Source: an uncultured Clostridia bacterium
GTDB taxonomy: Bacteria; Bacillota; Clostridia; Oscillospirales; Acutalibacteraceae
Direction of reading: 5' to 3'
DNA length: 18,134 nt
Assembly (NCBI GenBank): GCA_947168785.1
Contig: CAMVNL010000007.1
Span: 1-18,134 of the forward strand
Part shown: positions 1-7,854 of the stretch, one piece after another
How positions within the stretch are numbered: the first letter of the stretch is position 1
Layout of the letters: the number at the start of each line of letters is the position of its first letter
Program-made: the position numbers and the translations under genes
The notes under the pieces: generated by a model
What the model saw: only the letters and a program-made list of their open reading frames with translations
Told to the model about the DNA's origin: nothing
The model's database searches: none

Positions 1-453
1 TACGACGAGTACGATGAAGACGAAGAGGTGGAGGAATACGAACCCCGCAGGGATAACGAAGTCGCCCCCCGCCGCGCCGTGACCGGCGTCGCCCGTCAGG
101 AAAAGCGGCAGGAGACCGCCCCCCGTTCCTCGTCCTATCACTCCTCCTCCAAGGTGGTGGATATCCATACCACCGCCAAGCTTCAGGTGGTGCTGAAAAA
201 GCCGGAGCATTTTGACGAGGCCCCGACCATTGCGGACGAGCTGCTGGAACGCCGCACCGTGGTGCTCAATCTGGAGGTCACCGCCAAGGATGAGGCCGGC
301 AAGCTTCTGTGCTTCCTCAGCGGCGTGGCCTACGCCAACGGCGGCAAGCTCAAAAAGATCGCCAACAACACCTATATCATCACCCCCTATAACGTGGACG
401 TGATGGGCGATCTGCTGGACGAACTGGAAAACAACGGGATGTTCTTTGTCTGA
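1..453 (+). CDS. sepF: Cell division protein SepF (5' end cut by window)
   Basis: The frame is open from base 1, so the start lies upstream; 150 residues are visible. SepF is an FtsZ-binding protein that bundles FtsZ filaments and helps tether the Z ring to the membrane in Gram-positive bacteria. The first ~50 visible residues are a charged linker rich in Asp, Glu and Arg, as in other SepF proteins. The conserved core follows, with matches to the family at IADELLERRTVVLNLE, the FLSGVAYANGG segment and the ITPYNVDVMGD end. The N-terminal membrane-binding helix is probably in the missing part, since the family is about 150 residues or slightly longer. The next gene is divIVA-like, which fits the sepF-divIVA order at the end of the Gram-positive division cluster; ylmG and ylmH, often between them, are absent here. 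The family call is firm. Confidence 0.93.
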   Translation, partial: YDEYDEDEEVEEYEPRRDNEVAPRRAVTGVARQEKRQETAPRSSSYHSSSKVVDIHTTAKLQVVLKKPEHFDEAPTIADELLERRTVVLNLEVTAKDEAGKLLCFLSGVAYANGGKLKKIANNTYIITPYNVDVMGDLLDELENNGMFFV

Positions 454-550
454 TCCCTTCGCGCATACGCAATTACCGCAAGCCATACAAAATCAATTTC
501 TGTGATCGTTGACGGCGCAGGGCCGCGCAACGGGGGAAAGGAAGATTATT

Positions 551-3500
551 TTGCTTACACCGGCTCAGTTAAAACAGTTACAGCTTGAAAAACAGGAGAA
601 CGGCTTTTATTCCACCGAGGAGGTGGACGGGCTTCTCAGCCAGTTGACGAAGGATTATTCCGACGTCTTCGCGGAGAACGGCAACCTGATCCGAAAGCTC
701 AGCGTACTGGCCTCCAAACTGGATGAATACCGCAAGGATGAAAACGTGCTGCGGGACGTGCTGCTCAACGCGCAGAAGAGCGCGGACCTGATCATCTCCG
801 CCGCCCAGTCGCAGGCGGACGAGATGCTGGTCGACGCCAACAAAAACGTGGCGGACGTGCTGCGGCGCGGCGACGGCATCATCGCGGACGCCAACGCCAA
901 GGCGGATAAGATCAACGCCGCCGCCGAGGCGGAATATACCAGCATCATCAGCTCCGCCAAGGTCATGGCGGACGGGTATCTGGCCGCCGCGCGGGAATCC
1001 GCCGCCTCCGTCACGTCAGAGGTGGAGCGCAGCGTCAACGCGCTGATGGGCGACTGCGACGAAAAAGCGAAGACGATGCTGGAAGAGGCGCAGAACAACG
1101 CCGCGGATATCGTCCGCCGGGCGAAGGAGGCCGCCGAAAAGGCAGTGGCCGAGGCGCGCGTGGAAGCGGACGAGATCAAGGATGAGAGCATCGCCCGCGC
1201 CGCCGAGCTGAAAGAGCAGAGCGAGGCGAAGGCAGAGCAGCTTGAAAATTATGCCAAGGAGATCTCCGCGGAGGCGATCGAAAACGCCAACGAAAAGGCG
1301 AAGGAGATCGTGGACGAGGCCAACGCCAAGGCCGATGAACTCAACAACGGCGCAAAGCTGAACTCCACCGCCATGCTCAACGAGGCCAAGACGCAGGCGG
1401 AAGAGTTCACCCGTGCCGCCACGGAGCAGGCGGAAGAGCTCACCCGCGCCGCCAACGAGCAGGTGGAGGCCTTCACAAAGGCCGCGCAGGATGAGGCCGA
1501 AAAGCTGGCCGCCGATACCAAGGCCCAGGCGGAGGAGATCCTCGCCGCCGCCAATTATCAGGCGGGCGAGACCCTTTCCGCCGCGAAGGCGCAGGCGGAA
1601 GAAACGCTGGCGGAAGCCAAGGCCCAGGCCGATTCGCTGCTGGAGGAGGCACGCGCCTCCGTCGATACGATGTACGCGGAAGCGAAGGAACGGGCGGAGC
1701 AGTACGTGACCAACGCCCAGGCGCAGGCAAGGGTGCTGACCGACGCGGCGCTGGAAAAGGCCGGCGAGCTGGAAAAGGCCTCCGAAGAGGAAGCGAAGGG
1801 CCTGCTGGAGGACGCCCGCAAGCAGGCGGACGAGACCGTGGCCGCCGCCATGTCCCAGGCGCAGGAGCTGGCCGCCAGCGCGGAGGATTACGCCACCGGT
1901 CTCATGAACAGCGCCAGAGAAAATTCCGATACGCTGTATTATAAACTGAATTCCCGCTCCTCCGTGCTGCTGGTGGAGGCGGAGCGCAACGCCGCCATCC
2001 TGAAGCAGGCGGTGGAGGAGTACGCCGAAAGCAAGCGCACCGAGGGCGAAGAGCAGTTCACCCGGCTGATCGGCGACGCGGAGGAGAAATCCGCCGCCAT
2101 GCTGAACAACGCCAAAACCACCTCTGACGCGATGATGGCAGAGGCGAAGGAAAAGGCCGACGCGCTGCTGCTTGCCGCCCGTGAGAAGGCGGAGGAGCTG
2201 ACGAAGGTCAGCGAGACCAATTCCTTCCTCTTTATTGAAAACGCCAAGCAGCAGGCGGCGGGCGATTCCGAAGAGATCGTCAAGGAAGCCGTCGCCCTCT
2301 ATGAAGAAACCAGACAGTACGCGGAAAAGATCAACGCAGAAGCGACCGGCGTGCGCGCCAACGCGCTGCGCAGCGCAGAGTCGCTGCTGACGGCGGCCAA
2401 GAGCCGCGCCGAAGAGATCATTTCCGCTGCGCAGAACGCCGTTGGCGACGCTGAGCTGGAAGCGGCGAAGCAGGCCAACGACGCCATCGACGTGCCCGGC
2501 GTGATCGCCGGCGCCGATACCTTTGACGTGAGCCAGGCGGCCGTGGCGCTGGACGACGGAATTGACTTCAGCAGCCTGAACGACACGTCGGAAGCGCCTG
2601 CCGGTCCGACGGATCCGCTTTCTTCCGCGGTGCTGGCGAAATCCGACGAGGATCTCGCCGCCGCCGAGACGGCCGCGCAGGAGAGCCTTCAGTCGCTGGA
2701 CGCTCTCTATGAGGCAGGTCTTGCGGACCTTGACGTCAAGCGCGGCGAGCTGAACGAGATCCGGGAGACCGCCCGCGAGGGATTGGCCGCGCTGGGCGAA
2801 AAGGCGGAAGAGGCGCTGGAAAGCGTCAGAAAGACCAAGACGGAGATCGAAAAGCTCAATACGGAGGAAGCGCCCGTTTACGTGGCCAGAATGGAGCTTG
2901 ACGACGCCATTGATTCGATCCAGAAGAAGTATTCCGACGCCGGCGCCGAAAAGGCGGAAGCGCCTGTCAGACTGACCGACCGGGTCGATATGACCCTGCC
3001 GGAGGTGGCCCTTCCCGATATCAAGGAGCCTGTTCCCGCGCCCGCGGATGAAACATCCGCCGAAGGGCTTGTTGGCGGTGTGGTCCCGGAGATCGCCGTG
3101 AAGGGAATTGCCGTTCCGAAGATCTCCGCGCCGGAGATCAGCCGTCCCGTCCCCGCGGTTGAGGACGACTTTGACCTTGACAGCATTGATATCAGCGCGG
3201 AGGTGGCGGCGCAGGAAGCGCTGCTGGAAGAGCAGAACCGCGCCATGAGCGCCGCGTCGATCATCGACGGCGATATGGAGCTGGACGAGAGCGATTTCGA
3301 CAGCTTCGACGCGCTGGAGGATTTTGACTATGAAGATCTCCTTGCGGCGGAGCAGCCGGTGGAGACCAGCTCCGCGCTGCAGTATATCGGCCGCTTTGAA
3401 ACCGACGACGGGCTGGAATATGACGAGGACGGCGACCCCATCGTTCCCAAAAACGAAGCCGTCATCAATGAATACGTCGCCTCGGTAAAGGATGCCATCA

Positions 3501-4201
3501 ACGAGCAGTACGCCGATGACGAAACGGCGGAGGAGGCCCCCTCGCCCGCTTATGAAGCCCCCGTCCGTATCCTTGAGGAAGAGGACGACGGCTCCGTGGC
3601 GTTCACGGAGGCGGAACCCGATCTGACGGAAGCCGAAGTGACACAGAGCGCTTTCGAGGACGAAGCTGAGGAAACACAGGCGGCAGACCCCTTTGCCGGT
3701 GATGATTTCGACGAGCTGCTGGCCGCCTCCGACGAATCCGACGACTTTGACGACTTCTCCGAAGGCTTTGCCGCGTTCGGAGACCCGCTGAAGGCGACCG
3801 CGGAAGCAGCCGCCCCGGCGGAGGAAGCGGACGTTGACGAGCTGCCGGAGGTTTCGGAACCCACCGGTGAGATCGTTCTGAAAGAAGAAACGGGCGACGT
3901 TTCCTTCTCCGCGGAGCCTGCTCCCGACCCGCAAGCGGCAGACGCCGCCGGGGAGGAAGACGCCGCGGCGGAACCGGAGAGCCGAGAGACTTACCGCAGC
4001 CGTTCCGAGCAGGAAGCGGATGATCTGGCAAAATCCATCGCCGACAGCATCGAACAGCTGGACGAGGCGGCGGAGCAGCACGCGGAAAACCGGCAATGGG
4101 CCATCGAGCAGGAGCATGCGCGCCTTGAAGCGCGTAAAGCCGCCCAGCCGGATCCCGTTGCCCCCGGCAAAAAACACAGAAAGAAAAAGAGAAGAAAATA
4201 A
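551..4201 (+). CDS. Giant DivIVA-family coiled-coil protein
   Basis: The frame is open from a TTG at 509, but the TTG at 551 is the better start: it follows a purine-rich SD (GGGGGAAAGGAAG, 532-544) by 6 nt and gives an N-terminus (MLTPAQL...GFYSTEEVDGLL) with the usual DivIVA opening: MLTP, a Gly-aromatic pair and an EVD-x-x-L motif. The product is 1216 residues, against roughly 160-250 for ordinary DivIVA. Residues 1-60 are the DivIVA lipid-binding and coiled-coil start. Residues 112-606 are about 45 uninterrupted 11-residue repeats. A second helical stretch spans about 700-806. The rest to about 1200 is acidic, low-complexity and probably disordered, with DDFD-like clusters, and the end is strongly basic (GKKHRKKKRRK). 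DivIVA proteins bind curved membrane at poles and septa and recruit partners; a similar role here, as a long polar or septal scaffold, is inference. No transmembrane segment is seen. lspA starts 21 nt downstream. Confidence 0.88.
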   Translation: MLTPAQLKQLQLEKQENGFYSTEEVDGLLSQLTKDYSDVFAENGNLIRKLSVLASKLDEYRKDENVLRDVLLNAQKSADLIISAAQSQADEMLVDANKNVADVLRRGDGIIADANAKADKINAAAEAEYTSIISSAKVMADGYLAAARESAASVTSEVERSVNALMGDCDEKAKTMLEEAQNNAADIVRRAKEAAEKAVAEARVEADEIKDESIARAAELKEQSEAKAEQLENYAKEISAEAIENANEKAKEIVDEANAKADELNNGAKLNSTAMLNEAKTQAEEFTRAATEQAEELTRAANEQVEAFTKAAQDEAEKLAADTKAQAEEILAAANYQAGETLSAAKAQAEETLAEAKAQADSLLEEARASVDTMYAEAKERAEQYVTNAQAQARVLTDAALEKAGELEKASEEEAKGLLEDARKQADETVAAAMSQAQELAASAEDYATGLMNSARENSDTLYYKLNSRSSVLLVEAERNAAILKQAVEEYAESKRTEGEEQFTRLIGDAEEKSAAMLNNAKTTSDAMMAEAKEKADALLLAAREKAEELTKVSETNSFLFIENAKQQAAGDSEEIVKEAVALYEETRQYAEKINAEATGVRANALRSAESLLTAAKSRAEEIISAAQNAVGDAELEAAKQANDAIDVPGVIAGADTFDVSQAAVALDDGIDFSSLNDTSEAPAGPTDPLSSAVLAKSDEDLAAAETAAQESLQSLDALYEAGLADLDVKRGELNEIRETAREGLAALGEKAEEALESVRKTKTEIEKLNTEEAPVYVARMELDDAIDSIQKKYSDAGAEKAEAPVRLTDRVDMTLPEVALPDIKEPVPAPADETSAEGLVGGVVPEIAVKGIAVPKISAPEISRPVPAVEDDFDLDSIDISAEVAAQEALLEEQNRAMSAASIIDGDMELDESDFDSFDALEDFDYEDLLAAEQPVETSSALQYIGRFETDDGLEYDEDGDPIVPKNEAVINEYVASVKDAINEQYADDETAEEAPSPAYEAPVRILEEEDDGSVAFTEAEPDLTEAEVTQSAFEDEAEETQAADPFAGDDFDELLAASDESDDFDDFSEGFAAFGDPLKATAEAAAPAEEADVDELPEVSEPTGEIVLKEETGDVSFSAEPAPDPQAADAAGEEDAAAEPESRETYRSRSEQEADDLAKSIADSIEQLDEAAEQHAENRQWAIEQEHARLEARKAAQPDPVAPGKKHRKKKRRK
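884..2368 (+). repeat. About 45 tandem 11-codon (33-bp) degenerate repeats inside the divIVA-like gene
   Basis: The translation divides without gaps into 11-residue units of the form x-x-A-x-x-x-A-x-x-h-h, where h is a hydrophobic residue; examples are SAAKAQAEETL, AEAKAQADSLL and EDARKQADETV. The run starts at residue 112 (ADANAKADKIN) and ends near residue 606. A 7-residue insert (RRGDGII) separates it from three earlier units, and another 7-residue piece (RSAESLL) follows it. Units have diverged in sequence, so this is an old protein-level repeat, not a recent DNA expansion. An 11-residue period (11/3 = 3.67 per turn) predicts a right-handed coiled coil. Confidence 0.85.
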
Positions 4202-4222
4202 TTCCGATACGGAGATGCCATC

Positions 4223-4765
4223 TTGAACCAGACCGTAAAAAAAATCATCAAGCCGATCATACAGCTTGCGGCGATCGCCGCGCTGATCGGCGTTGACCAT
4301 TGGCTCAAAGGCGTGGCCGCCGAGAAGCTGGCGGACGGAGAAGTGCATACGCTGATCAAAGGCTTCCTCGGCTTTTGCTACGCCGAGAACACCGGCGCGG
4401 CCTTCAGCCTCTTTTCGTCGACCACGGGCGCGCTTTCCATCTTTACGGGCGTGCTGCTGGCGGCGGGCGTCGTTTACCTGCTGTATCCATCCAAAAAGCG
4501 TCCCCTTGCCTATGATATCTGCGTGCCGCTCATCATTGCGGGCGGCGCGGGCAACCTGATCGACCGGCTGACGCGGGGGTACGTGATCGACTACATCATG
4601 ACGCTGTTCGTGGAGTTCCCCGTGTTCAACTTCGCGGATTGCCTCATCACCTGCGCCTGCTTCGCGCTGGTGATCTACCTGATTTATTCCATCGTGCAGG
4701 ACGCCAGAAAGGGGAAGACCGTTCCCACCAAGGCCTTCGGCGAAAACGGTGAGACTGATGACTGA
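4223..4765 (+). CDS. lspA: Lipoprotein signal peptidase (signal peptidase II)
   Basis: This is the membrane aspartyl protease that removes signal peptides from prolipoproteins after lipid attachment to the lipobox cysteine. The 180-residue length is normal or slightly long. Family motifs are in order: DHWLKG near residue 25 (the D-x-x-x-K motif), ENTGAAFSLF near residue 58 (the N-x-G-x-A-F motif), GGAGNLIDR with catalytic Asp114, and FNFADC with catalytic Asp139. Four hydrophobic helices can be picked out, near residues 10-26, 70-90, 97-113 and 139-158. The start is TTG at 4223, 8 nt after the SD GGAG at 4211. It lies 21 nt after the divIVA-like gene and overlaps the next gene by 8 nt, so the three are probably co-transcribed. 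The pairing with an rluD-type gene is common in Firmicutes (lspA-ylyB). The call is firm. Confidence 0.96.
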   Translation: MNQTVKKIIKPIIQLAAIAALIGVDHWLKGVAAEKLADGEVHTLIKGFLGFCYAENTGAAFSLFSSTTGALSIFTGVLLAAGVVYLLYPSKKRPLAYDICVPLIIAGGAGNLIDRLTRGYVIDYIMTLFVEFPVFNFADCLITCACFALVIYLIYSIVQDARKGKTVPTKAFGENGETDD

Positions 4766-5678
4766 GGAAACCGTCGTCATTTTGCCGGAGCAGGCGGGGG
4801 AGAGGCTCGATAAGCTGCTGGCGGAAACGCTGGAGGGGCTGACCCGCTCCGGGGTGCAAAAGCTGATGGAGGAGGGCGCGGTCCTCTGCGCAGGCCTTCC
4901 CGTCGCAAAAAACGCCAAAGCGAAAGCGGGGGAGACGGTCACCGTGCAGATTCCCGACCCGGTGAGCCTCGCCGCCGTGCCGCAGAATATCCCCATTGAG
5001 ATCGTCTATGAGGACGACGACCTGCTGGTGGTGAACAAGCCCAAGGGCATGGTGGTGCATCCCGCCCCCGGCAACCCGGACGGCACGTTGGTCAACGCCC
5101 TGCTGTACCACTGCGAGGGCAGGCTGTCCTCCATCAACGGCGTCGTGCGGCCGGGCATCGTCCACCGCATCGACAAGGACACCAGCGGACTTCTGATCGT
5201 GGCGAAAAACGATTTCGCCCATAACGCCCTGGCGGAGCAGATCAGCGCCCACAGCTTCAAGCGGGAATACCGCGCGGTGGTGGTGGGGCATATGCCCCGG
5301 GAGAGCGGCACGATCGACGCGCCCCTGGGCCGCAGCCCTAACGACCGCAAAAAACAGGCGGTGAACGGCCTCAATCCCCGTCACGCCGTCACCCATTATC
5401 AAGTATTGACGCATTATAAAGGCTTCGACTTCTGCAAATTCACATTGGAGACGGGCCGTACCCATCAAATCCGCGTGCATTGCGCCTCCCTTGGCCACCC
5501 AGTGGCAGGGGACACCGTCTACGGCGGCGTGAAAAACACCCACGGTCTGCAGGGCCAATGCCTCCACGCGGCGGTGATCGGCTTCATCCATCCCCGCACG
5601 AAAGAGTATCTGGAATTTTCGGCCCCCCTGCCGGAGTGGTTCGAGGCGTTTCTGGAGAAGTTAGTGGCTAGTGATTAG
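4758..5678 (+). CDS. rluD: RluA/RluD-family 23S rRNA pseudouridine synthase
   Basis: The enzyme isomerises specific uridines in large-subunit rRNA to pseudouridine. Residues about 13-60 form an S4 RNA-binding domain (ERLDKLLAE...SGVQKLMEEGAVL). The catalytic domain follows, with NKPKGMVVHPAPG and the signature HRIDKDTSGLLIVAKN, and the TGRTHQIRVH motif lies further on. Choosing ATG 4758 puts the catalytic aspartate at residue 139, the same number as in E. coli RluD, and gives 306 residues; a GTG at 4749 in the same frame would add three residues and has a weaker upstream signal. The start overlaps the lspA end by 8 nt. The last codons (Leu-Val-Ala-Ser-Asp) and the TAG stop lie inside a tandem heptamer repeat, so the natural C-terminus may have been altered. 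The exact target uridines are not known; Bacillus relatives are named YlyB. Confidence 0.93.
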   Translation: MTEETVVILPEQAGERLDKLLAETLEGLTRSGVQKLMEEGAVLCAGLPVAKNAKAKAGETVTVQIPDPVSLAAVPQNIPIEIVYEDDDLLVVNKPKGMVVHPAPGNPDGTLVNALLYHCEGRLSSINGVVRPGIVHRIDKDTSGLLIVAKNDFAHNALAEQISAHSFKREYRAVVVGHMPRESGTIDAPLGRSPNDRKKQAVNGLNPRHAVTHYQVLTHYKGFDFCKFTLETGRTHQIRVHCASLGHPVAGDTVYGGVKNTHGLQGQCLHAAVIGFIHPRTKEYLEFSAPLPEWFEAFLEKLVASD

Positions 5679-5702
5679 TGGTTAGTGATTAGTGGTTAGT
5701 GT
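5661..5702. repeat. Heptamer tandem repeat A (six units of TTAGTGR type)
   Basis: Six consecutive 7-nt units (TTAGTGG, CTAGTGA, TTAGTGG, TTAGTGA, TTAGTGG, TTAGTGT) place AGT at 5663, 5670, 5677, 5684, 5691 and 5698. The tract begins inside the rluD-like gene and supplies its stop codon. The same AGTNNNN pattern recurs with other bases near 7619-7661, 7761-7802 (reverse) and 18096-18123. Function unknown. Confidence 0.9.
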
Positions 5703-5713
5703 AAACGAATGCG

Positions 5714-5779
5714 GTAGCACGGAGCCTCAGCTCCGTCAAAACAAGAACGTAATTTAACGCTGCTGAGGCAGCGTGCTAC
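5714..5779. repeat. REPIN-like inverted hairpin pair E1, upstream of transketolase
   Basis: The element is bounded by GTAGCACG (5714-5721) and its reverse complement CGTGCTAC (5772-5779). Each half is a foot GTAGC followed by a perfect 7-bp hairpin: ACGGAGC-CTCA-GCTCCGT at 5719-5736, and on the other strand ACGCTGC-CTCA-GCAGCGT at 5757-5774. The two stems differ at paired positions but keep pairing, which points to selection or copying of a structure. The right end lies 10 nt before the SD of the transketolase gene. The gap 5679-5806 holds only this element and part of heptamer tract A. Confidence 0.8.
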
Positions 5780-5806
5780 GATATATAAAAAGGAGAGAAA
5801 ACACCT

Positions 5807-6652
5807 ATGGACAAAGCAGAAAAAAAACAGCTTCGTCTCACGGCATTGCGCGTGAGGAAGGGTATCATCGAGGGTACCTACAACGCCAAGAGCGGCCACC
5901 CCGGCGGATCGCTCTCCATCGCGGAAATACTGACCTATCTCTATTTCAAAGAGATGAACGTTGACCCCAAGGACCCGCAGAAGGCAGACCGGGACCGCTT
6001 CGTGCTGTCCAAGGGCCACGCCGCCCCGGCGCTGTACGCCACGCTGGCCGAGCGCGGCTTCTTCCCCGTGGAGGACCTGAAGACCCTGCGTAAATCCGAT
6101 TCCTACCTGCAGGGCCATCCCAACATGAACTACGTGCCCGGCGTCGATATGAGCACAGGCTCCCTGGGGCAGGGCATCTCCGCCGCCTGCGGCATGGCGC
6201 TGGCCTCCAAAATCGAGGGTGACAAGTTCCGCGTCTACACCGTCCTGGGCGACGGCGAGATCGAAGAGGGCCAGGTGTGGGAGGCCTGCATGTTCGCGGC
6301 AGCCAAAAAGCTGGACACCCTTACCGTCATCGTGGACAACAACAACCTGCAGATCGACGGCACCGTGGAGGAGGTCAACTCCCCCTATCCCATCCCCGAA
6401 AAGTTCGCCGCCTTCGGCTTTAACGTGATCGAGATCGACGGCCACTGCTTCGACTGCATCGAGGATGCTGTCAATCAGGCCAAGGCCTGCAAGGGCAAGC
6501 CCACCGCCATCATCATGAAGACGATCAAGGGCAAGGACGTTTCCTATATGGAAAATCAGGTGGGCTGGCACGGCGCGGCTCCAAAGCTTGAGCAGTACGA
6601 GCAGGCCATGGCGGAGCTTGACGCCAAGATCGCCGCGGTGGAAGCGGAATAA
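5807..6652 (+). CDS. Transketolase, N-terminal (thiamine diphosphate-binding) subunit
   Basis: Transketolase moves two-carbon units between ketose and aldose phosphates in the non-oxidative pentose phosphate pathway. Here the enzyme is split into two genes, a form common in Clostridia and archaea; this 281-residue protein matches the N-terminal half. Visible motifs are SGHPGGSLS near residue 25, KGHAAPALYATLAERG, and the ThDP/Mg motif beginning GDGEIEEGQ (Asp149) and closing in the DNNNLQIDG stretch (Asn178-180). The start ATG 5807 follows AAGGAGAG by 9 nt. The partner subunit begins 13 nt after the stop, so the two are translated from one message. A REPIN-like element lies just upstream. A 1-deoxyxylulose-phosphate synthase is unlikely, because that enzyme is a single longer chain. 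Confidence 0.95.
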   Translation: MDKAEKKQLRLTALRVRKGIIEGTYNAKSGHPGGSLSIAEILTYLYFKEMNVDPKDPQKADRDRFVLSKGHAAPALYATLAERGFFPVEDLKTLRKSDSYLQGHPNMNYVPGVDMSTGSLGQGISAACGMALASKIEGDKFRVYTVLGDGEIEEGQVWEACMFAAAKKLDTLTVIVDNNNLQIDGTVEEVNSPYPIPEKFAAFGFNVIEIDGHCFDCIEDAVNQAKACKGKPTAIIMKTIKGKDVSYMENQVGWHGAAPKLEQYEQAMAELDAKIAAVEAE

Positions 6653-6665
6653 GGAGGAAGAGAAA

Positions 6666-7613
6666 ATGGCAGACGTAATCAAAACCGCAACCAGAGACGC
6701 TTACGGCAAAGCCCTTGTGGAGCTGGCCGGCAAGAACGATAAACTGATCGTGCTGGACGCCGACCTGGCCGCCGCCACCAAGACGGGCATGTTCAAGAAG
6801 GAATACCCGGACCGCTTTTATGACTGCGGCATCGCCGAGGCCAATATGATGGGCGTGGCGGCCGGCCTTTCCACCGCCGGCTTCACCGTGTTCGCCAGCT
6901 CCTTCGCCATGTTCGCGGCGGGCAGAGCTTTCGAGCAGGTCCGCAACACCATCGGCTATCCGCACCTCAACGTGAAGATCGGCGCCACCCACGCGGGTAT
7001 CTCTGTGGGCGAGGACGGCGCCAGCCACCAGTGCTGTGAGGATATCGGCCTGATGCGCACTATCCCCGGCATGACGATCCTCAACCCCGCAGACGACGTG
7101 GAAGCGCGCCTGGCGGTGTTCGCCGCCGCGGAGCACGACGGCCCCGTGTATATGCGCTTCGGCCGTCTGGCGGTACCGCGCGTGTTTGACGAGAATTACA
7201 AGTTTGAGATCGGCAAGGGCGCCTACCTCGCCAAGGGTACCGACGTGACCATCATCGCCACGGGCCTGCTGGTGGAGCGCGCCATCGCCGCCGTGGAGCT
7301 GCTGAAGGCGGAGGGCATTTCCGCGTCCCTCATCAACATGGCCACCATCAAGCCCATCGACAGGGATATCATCCTTGACGCCGTGAAGACCACCGGCTGC
7401 CTTGTCACCGCGGAAGAGCACAACGTCATCGGCGGTCTGGGTTCCGCCGTGGCGGAGGTGGTGGCGGAGACCTGCCCCGCCCCCGTGCTGCGCGTGGGCG
7501 TGGAGGATACCTTCGGTAAATCCGGCCCCGCCCTGGAGCTGCTGGAGATCTTCGGCCTCAACGCGCAGAACATCGCGGAGAAGGCAAAAGCGGCGATTGC
7601 ATTAAAGAAGTAA
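6666..7613 (+). CDS. Transketolase, C-terminal subunit
   Basis: This is the partner of the preceding gene, carrying the pyrimidine-binding and C-terminal domains of transketolase. The 315-residue protein opens MADVIKTATRDAYGKALVEL. The YDCGIAEANMMG segment contains the glutamate (Glu58) that in this family contacts the thiamine aminopyrimidine ring. A segment rich in FASSFAMFAAGRAFEQVRN and THAGISVGEDGASHQ follows, as in other split transketolases, and the last third (TVI...GLLVERAIAAVELL) is the transketolase C domain. The frame stays open upstream to 6588, but ATG 6666 is preceded by a strong SD (AAGGAGGA, 6651-6658) at 7 nt and begins with the family's usual N-terminus. The stop is followed within a few bases by heptamer tract B. 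Confidence 0.95.
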   Translation: MADVIKTATRDAYGKALVELAGKNDKLIVLDADLAAATKTGMFKKEYPDRFYDCGIAEANMMGVAAGLSTAGFTVFASSFAMFAAGRAFEQVRNTIGYPHLNVKIGATHAGISVGEDGASHQCCEDIGLMRTIPGMTILNPADDVEARLAVFAAAEHDGPVYMRFGRLAVPRVFDENYKFEIGKGAYLAKGTDVTIIATGLLVERAIAAVELLKAEGISASLINMATIKPIDRDIILDAVKTTGCLVTAEEHNVIGGLGSAVAEVVAETCPAPVLRVGVEDTFGKSGPALELLEIFGLNAQNIAEKAKAAIALKK

Positions 7614-7618
7614 GGAAG

Positions 7619-7663
7619 AGTCGGAAGTTATCAGTCGGAAGTCATCAGTCGGAAGTCGGAAGT
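7619..7663. repeat. Heptamer tandem repeat B (CGGAAGT / YATCAGT units)
   Basis: AGT occurs at 7619, 7626, 7633, 7640, 7647, 7654 and 7661, exactly every 7 nt. Units are CGGAAGT, TATCAGT, CGGAAGT, CATCAGT, CGGAAGT, CGGAAGT. The tract starts six bases after the transketolase stop codon. It is inverted relative to tract C at 7761-7802, so the two form the ends of an element of about 184 bp in the 241-bp gap before rhaA. Confidence 0.88.
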
Positions 7664-7760
7664 CCCGCATGGGCAACGCCGTCTCGCTGAAATTTCCATC
7701 CGTATAGAGACAGTTCGATAATAGGAACACCGGACAGAAGATGCCACTTGTGTTTCATTG

Positions 7761-7802
7761 ACTTCCGACTTCCCACTTCCCACTTCCCACTTCCCACTTG
7801 TC
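7761..7802. repeat. Heptamer tandem repeat C (inverted: ACTTCCS units)
   Basis: Six 7-nt units (ACTTCCG, four ACTTCCC, ACTTGTC) put ACT at 7761, 7768, 7775, 7782, 7789 and 7796. Read on the minus strand they are GGGAAGT and CGGAAGT, the same family as tract B. The sequence between the two tracts (7664-7760) has no gene, hairpin or other motif that I could recognise. Confidence 0.88.
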
Positions 7803-7854
7803 AAAATGAAGAAGCGATTCGTAAATAAACGATAACATAAAAGGAAGAATCGAA

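Noticed and set aside
509..550. Upstream TTG start for the divIVA-like gene
   Set aside because: It would add 14 residues before the DivIVA N-terminus, and the strong SD at 532-544 would lie inside the gene. TTG 551 fits both the SD spacing and the family.
1016..4996. A 1326-codon open frame on the minus strand, antisense to the divIVA-like gene and lspA
   Set aside because: It is antisense to firmly identified genes, has no recognisable domain and is rich in Arg, Leu and Gly, as expected from reading GC-ending codons in reverse. Its length comes from the repetitive, stop-poor coding strand.
5661..7802. CRISPR array from the short tandem repeats
   Set aside because: The repeats are 7 nt long with no spacers, and no cas gene is present.
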